From assembly GCA_943736015.1 (NCBI GenBank), contig OX031071.1:1738501-1802500 (forward strand): a stretch of DNA of 64,000 nucleotides, read 5' to 3'. This DNA is from Tridacna crocea. Taxonomy: Eukaryota > Mollusca > Bivalvia > Cardiida > Cardiidae. Under the pieces are notes generated by a model. It had not been told where the DNA came from. It worked only from the letters and a program-made list of their open reading frames with translations, and searched no databases. Numbering within the stretch: the first letter of the stretch is position 1; each line of letters opens with the position of its first letter. Positions 63,588-64,000 of this stretch are shown in pieces. A program made the translations under genes and the position numbers.

Positions 63588-64000
63588 ATGGCTGAGTGCA
63601 AAGAAGAATTCATTGAAGAAAATATGTCTGATGAAGACAAAACAAAGTCATGTGACTCATGTAGCTTTCGAGGTGTTGGTAACCAAGCAGACACATACTG
63701 TCCGGTATGCACCGAATATCTCTGTATATCTTGCGCAGAAATACATCATAGTTTTAAAGCTACACGTGCCCATAAACTTGTGCAGATTGAAGGATCAGCA
63801 AACACTGTAAGAAAGATGAAGGCTCCGGTTACAAATCAAATGGTATGCGAAATACACTGGTCTGAGATAGTTGTAGAATATTGTCTGATACATGAGAAAG
63901 TGATTTGTCGTCTTTGTAAAACGACCAAACATAAAAACTGCGACACCAGTGCCCTTGGGGAAGTAGCAGAAAGCCGAAAGGAACGCGTCACAGCGTTCTT
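63588..64000 (+). CDS. Double B-box TRIM-like protein, 5' part (runs off the window)
   Basis: An open frame from ATG 63588 to the right edge (137 codons, no stop). A first B-box is visible at about residues 22-62 (CDSCSFRG, YCPVCTEYLCISCAEIHHSF, ARAHKL-type end AHKL). A second follows at about residues 86-120 (CEIHWSEIVVEYCLIHEKVI, CRLCKTTKHKNC). No RING finger precedes them, so it is one of the RING-less B-box proteins common in bivalve genomes, usually with a coiled coil and often NHL or other repeats further on. An acceptor (GTTTTCAG at 63567-63574) lies just upstream of the ATG, implying a 5' untranslated exon. Its role cannot be read from this part. Confidence 0.85.
   Translation, partial: MAECKEEFIEENMSDEDKTKSCDSCSFRGVGNQADTYCPVCTEYLCISCAEIHHSFKATRAHKLVQIEGSANTVRKMKAPVTNQMVCEIHWSEIVVEYCLIHEKVICRLCKTTKHKNCDTSALGEVAESRKERVTAF

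Noticed and set aside
63556..63810. 84-codon frame at the right edge
   Set aside because: It is the wrong frame over the B-box exon; the frame from 63588 carries both zinc-binding motifs and stays open to the edge.

Overview
This is an animal (metazoan) nuclear genome window. It is AT-rich, its genes are split into short exons with GT/AG introns, and most of the non-coding DNA is small non-autonomous transposons, tRNA-derived SINEs and microsatellites. The gene families (a degenerin/ASIC channel, an SLC13 carboxylate transporter, an arsenite methyltransferase and a RING-less double B-box TRIM-like gene) and the dense hairpin MITEs suggest a mollusc, most likely a bivalve. The species cannot be named from sequence alone.

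Layout. 1-7.4 kb, minus strand: the 5' part of a degenerin/acid-sensing-channel gene. Two exons are well supported at 4672-4868 and 3732-3928, and a lysine-rich possible upstream exon lies at 7135-7370. Several decayed copies of the second exon trail from 1.3 to 3 kb. 7.4-20 kb: no gene seen; nested repeats. 20078-38508, plus strand: a complete 14-exon SLC13-family Na+/di- or tricarboxylate cotransporter. All splice phases agree and the product is 573 residues. 38.5-46 kb: repeats, including a segmental duplication shared with the last SLC13 intron and a 59-bp minisatellite. 46000-57085, plus strand: a complete arsenite methyltransferase (AS3MT-like) gene with two alternative first exons followed by eight common exons (370 or 366 residues). 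57.1-63.5 kb: repeats and a Tc1/mariner-like transposase relic. 63588 to the right edge: the start of a double B-box TRIM-like gene that runs out of the window.

Repeats. At least three related palindromic MITE families share TTAA ends (here TTAA-A, -B and -C). About 25 copies of TTAA-A are present, with a nearly invariant hairpin core of about 66 bp. One copy sits inside a SINE, and comparison with sibling SINE copies gives the empty site and shows that TTAA is the duplicated target. Other families are labelled D, E, F, G, I, J, L, M and N for cross-reference.

The most unusual structure is at exon edges. The 5' splice site of SLC13 exon 2, the 3' splice site of SLC13 exon 4 and the 3' splice site of AS3MT exon 9 have each been locally duplicated, and each decoy site leads to an early stop codon. 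Several MITEs end within 60 bp of a 3' splice site. Together with the duplicated AS3MT first exon and the decayed channel exon copies, this is a region where repeats and small duplications repeatedly remodel exon boundaries. The four genes do not form one pathway. SLC13 and AS3MT share a strand but have no evident functional link.
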